From: Euwallacea fornicatus
Lineage: Eukaryota > Arthropoda > Insecta > Coleoptera > Curculionidae
Reading direction: 5' to 3'
DNA length: 64,000 nt
NCBI RefSeq assembly: GCF_040115645.1
Contig: NC_089556.1
Location: 2,356,001 to 2,420,000 of the forward strand
Positions 60,815 through 64,000 of this stretch are shown here, piece by piece. The notes below the pieces were generated by a model that saw only the letters and a program-made list of their open reading frames with translations, was not told the origin of the DNA and made no database searches. The position numbers were made by a program, and so were the translations under genes. Position 1 is the first letter of the stretch. Every line of letters starts with the position of its first letter.

Positions 60815-61080
60815 AAGGTCAAGGTCAGGTACGAGGAACACCGACCTAGTCAAGGTACAATTTGATTCCCCAGCCGGACCTTGACGGCCAAAGTTTCCCA
60901 ATCGGACCTCGCTGGTCGCAGTCAATCAGACAGCTTTTGGGCTGCGCGGTGGCCATCTTATGGGACCATAGCATCCATTTTCCTGGATAATTTTCATTCA
61001 TCTACGTCACTACACCAAATGGGTCCGTGTTCATTTATCGCACACCTCCCTTTTTTGTTGCCTCTGGATGATTAAGCACG
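60815..61080. promoter_or_regulatory. GC-richer island with nuclear-receptor-like half sites
   Basis: AAAGGTCAAGGTCAGG at 60817-60832 contains the NR5A/ERR-type TCAAGGTCA and two abutting AGGTCA half sites. CCTTGACGG near 60881 gives another related half site inverted. GGCCATCTTA and CATCCATTTT (60951-60980) are YY1-like. It lies between the two divergent genes at 59.7 and 61.6 kb and could be a shared enhancer. No binding data. Confidence 0.3.
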
Positions 61081-61149
61081 TTTCGTGCTTGTACCTTTCT
61101 TTATCTCTTCCTGCGAACTAGCCATCATTTTTTAAAGTCATTTATCGTT

Positions 61150-61171
61150 TGATATCGAGGCCTCGATATCA
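61150..61171. repeat. 22 bp perfect palindrome with CGATA on both strands
   Basis: The central 20 bp are GATATCGAGGCCTCGATATC, and one more T-A pair extends it. CGATA and TATCG are the core words of BEAF-32 and DREF-type boundary or promoter elements in Drosophila. It sits between divergent genes. Confidence 0.75.
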
Positions 61172-61502
61172 TAAGACGATTGTCCCATGACCTATCGGCT
61201 GCTTAGGGGACACTATTTATAATAACACGAAAACCCGGTTACGTATGGAACCAAATAATTTATAAATCACTAATTCAAAAGCGTCAAAGACATAAAATTT
61301 TAATATTTACATAAACACACGTTCGAAATGAGCAAATAAATAAATTTGTCACACCTTCACATACTGCCCAAGCGGCTATTCACGACACAAAAAACAACGC
61401 CTACATTAAATATTCCCAATTTAGGCCTATTGACTATTGATCATTAAAATGATGATAAGGTGTCATTGGATGCCCCAATCATTTCGGCAGGCTTCGAATG
61501 TT

Positions 61503-61591
61503 CTATAGGTTTTTATTAAGTTCTTCTCCGACAACCTCAGCAGTTAAGTTCGGGATCTGGACAGTGCTGGAACTCGTAAAGCAAATTTAAA
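61503..61591 (+). promoter_or_regulatory. Core promoter and leader of the right-edge gene
   Basis: CTATAGG at 61503 is TATA-like, and ACCTCAGCAGTTAAG about 33 bp downstream gives an initiator (TCAG at 61537). The leader would be about 53 nt to the ATG at 61592. Confidence 0.4.
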
Positions 61592-64000
61592 ATGAATAAC
61601 CTCGTTTTAAGTGGACTTCTGTTCTGGATTTTGTTTATTGTAACGAATTTCAGTGGTGAGTATTATGGCCGATCTGTTAAAAATGTCTATGTACACAATA
61701 TCGGAGACAGAGGGGTGAAATCTCTCTAAGACACCCTTATTCGCCATCAAGATCTGGTCTTCTGACTATAGGGAATTGGGGCTCTTGTCCCCCTCTCCCC
61801 CGCCACATCCACTCTTATTGTGCCGAAATGAGTCGTGAGCAAGAGCCACCCAGGCGCCTATCCCTTAAAACGCCCCCCTGTTTCACCTACCAGGAACAGT
61901 AGCAAAGCATTTTTTCTCATGAGAGGAAGTTTGTTCCTACATTGCACTGCCTCGGTATTTTCTTGTGATTATCGTCATTAATAATTTTTCTCATCTTGAC
62001 ACTAATGATGTCTAACACACCCTTTCATTATATATCACCCTTCAACGATGGTTCTCTAATATTCTTCTTTTTTATCTCACCAAAATCCAGACGAAACGTG
62101 TTTCTTAGACCTTTAAATTAACACACCTTTCATCTGTCATAGTTGGATGGTAAACTAACGCATCGCCCTGTATGTTTCGTCCCTGCCATTCATCGATTTC
62201 TCTCTTTTTTTTCTTCTTCTTTAGTCCAAAGTCTTTCCATTTTACTTAGGTACCTTCCTATCATGTCACTTTAATAGATCTTCTAGTGAACTAGTAGTAC
62301 AACCCAAGCTGGGTACCGATTTCTATTTTTAGAAATTGTGCATGTGGCTAAAAATCTCAATTTCTGCTCCGCACATTGCATTCATTACAACTTTTTTCAC
62401 ATGCACCATCTTATCTAATTAATGCTGATTGAGATGTGTAAGAGCGAACTAAATGCTTAATGAGTAACACTTTCGTAAGATGCCTCGAGGAATGTGCCAC
62501 TTAAAGACGTAAACCGCAGAAATCCGGAAACGATATTTTGGAATGTGTTTGATTTATTGCTAGGGCTATTGGTTATGATACGATGTGATTCTTCTGTAAA
62601 ATTACGGACCTTTGATGGTTTCACTAGGGCTCTATGGCAATGAAGCAACCAACTTTGCTCATTTTCATGGAATGGTGGTGGTTCCTTTGACCCTCAGTAG
62701 TTTTCTTGTTTTCAAGGTTCCTTTGTTATGGAACCTTCCTCGTAGTATTTGGCCGATACATAAAAAGCACAAAAAAGGGTATTAATGGTAGTATTTTGAA
62801 ATTTCGCTCGATGTTTCGAAAAACTTGCTATTATCAATTTGTTTCTCGCAAACGTAGATGCACTGGGAAGAGAGGTCATATGGAATGGCCAGCAAGATCT
62901 CCCGATTTGTCACTATTGGACTTTTTTTAGTGGGAAAATATGAAAGCTAAAGTTTATGCAATTCAACCCGATCTTTTAAATGAAATTAATGTACGAGTGC
63001 CACCAAGTTACTCCCGAAATAGTCGCGAACATTTTGAAAAATGGCTTTATAAATGTATGAAGGTTAAAAGTGAGCATTAGCAACATTTACTTCACTGACA
63101 CAAGCGGCAAGAATTTTTTTTACTTTTATATTTCATTTCTTTATTTCTCGCGATCTACTTAATCGATTCCAACGAGAAGTGTCTCATAACAAAGGAGAAT
63201 AATTCAGGGTTTACGGGAAAATAATTCAACTCCCAGTAAAATAAGATATCAGCAACTTTGCCCTTTCCATTTTAAGTGCCACAGCCACTCCTTCATAAAG
63301 GTTGGAGGAGGGGGGGTGCCATCAAGTAAAAGATGTGTTCTCCTGAGACCTGTACGGGTATCTTGCATTTAATAATTTACAAGAAGAATAACCTGATTAG
63401 GAATTTTTCGGTGCACCACCCTGTACATCTTTTTTAATAGGCGCTTCTCCGATGTTAATTTGGGTAGATTTGGTCGCAAGATCATTGTAATGGTAACTTT
63501 ACCTGGAAGGTGACTTCCATGGAAGCCGCGTAACTGACCGATACTCTCTCCAATTCTCCCCGTCTGTTTTTCTTTAAATATATCCCTGGATATGACCTTT
63601 GGAAATTTTCCGGGGCTTTGATCCATTGATCGATGTATTACACATTAAATGTCAACGTTGCTTGCCGTTTCAGATGCATCTGAGGGTAACCTTGCGCGGC
63701 AGCCTTCCAACAAATCACTTTCCATTTCGAAAAACAACCAATCAACCCTCACTGACGCCAACCTGGCTGCCCCACCCACTATTTCTCAAAGCCCTACCGA
63801 AGGTAGGGCGGCGACAACAAAAGGTATTCGACGTCGTCGCAGAAAACATCGTAAAATGAGCACAACCGTTCCATCACCAATATCCACTCATAAACCCCCC
63901 ACAATGGAATATCTGAACAACACTAAAATAAAGGAAAAAGGGAGAAATAAGATAGTGAGATTGAACAAACGCAAAAATAATTCAGTAAGAAAGCATAAAA
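61592..64000 (+). CDS. Secreted, highly basic protein, 5' exons (partial)
   Basis: Exon 1 (61592-61655, context AAAATGA) encodes MNNLVLSGLLFWILFIVTNF, a textbook signal peptide with an 18-residue hydrophobic core. It ends at donor AGTG|GTGAGTATT. Exon 2 starts at 63674 after TTGCCGTTTCAG and stays open to the window edge. The intron is 2,018 bp and the junction codon (G|AT, Asp) keeps frame. The mature part opens DASEGNLARQPSNK, is Ser/Thr/Pro-rich, and then carries GIRRRRRKHRKMSTT and a second basic run, KRKNNSVRKHK. Arg clusters could be furin sites or heparin-binding patches, as in growth factors and peptide precursors. No cysteine appears yet. I do not recognise the family; a ligand-type secreted protein is inference. 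The gene is divergent from the desaturase-like gene. Confidence 0.7.
61656..62705 (+). other. Intron 1 of the right-edge gene, first part
   Basis: CT-rich in places (61780-61820 and 62195-62235). No other exon seen. Confidence 0.45.
62706..63090 (+). pseudogene. Transposase C-terminal fragment in an intron
   Basis: The plus strand reads RGHMEWPARSPDLSLLDFF, a stop, WENMKAKVYAIQPDLLNEIN, then VPPSYSRNSREHFEKWLYKC, a stop, and QHLLH. The WPARSPDLSLLDFF block and the C-terminal amphipathic region match the insect DDE transposase group seen elsewhere in the window. Upstream sequence back to 62706 is open but poorly conserved. CACCCTGTACAT near 63418 may be its right tip. Confidence 0.7.

Overview
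This is an AT-rich eukaryotic window, almost certainly from an insect and plausibly a beetle. The evidence is multi-exon protein genes with short GT-AG introns, two acyl-CoA desaturase family genes, and a dense load of decayed Tc1/mariner-type DNA transposons with TA-flanked terminal inverted repeats. There is no operon structure, rRNA, tRNA or CRISPR that I can support. Most of the sequence is intergenic or intronic DNA.

Layout. 1-2.2 kb: a 630 bp inverted-repeat transposon, then the first coding exon (minus strand) of a gene leaving the window to the left. 2.2-38 kb: gene-poor DNA with transposon relics of several families (5.2, 6.4, 12.8, 14.4, 19.3, 30.8, 32.2 and 33.3 kb), GC-richer patches that look repeat-derived, internal duplications, and a few unrecognised small open frames. 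38.6-39.9 kb: a complete four-exon acyl-CoA desaturase (354 aa, minus strand) with all three histidine boxes. Its 5'UTR intron acceptor lies just upstream of the ATG. 42.8-48.3 kb: three related promoter-like blocks on the same strand, each carrying the octamer ATGCAAAT. At least two are followed by TATA-like sequence and a short non-coding exon ending in CAG|GTAATTA, which suggests alternative promoters feeding the desaturase or relics of lost tandem copies. 48.8-54 kb: another inverted-repeat element and otherwise empty DNA. 54.3-59.7 kb: a second desaturase-family gene (five exons, 323 aa, minus strand). Its frame is fully open, but it has lost histidine box III and the NSxAH histidine, so it looks like a non-catalytic desaturase homologue. 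A dead Tc1 transposon sits in its 3.45 kb intron. 60.8-61.5 kb: a GC-richer stretch and a 22 bp CGATA-containing palindrome separate it from a plus-strand gene. That gene starts at 61592, encodes a signal peptide and a very basic secreted protein, and runs off the right edge.

How it works together: the two desaturase paralogues share splice phases and orientation, so they form a small tandem cluster in which one member kept the catalytic iron ligands and the other did not. The rest is largely mobile-element debris. All exon joins were inferred by eye from splice consensus, frame continuity and family similarity; no search or alignment was run.
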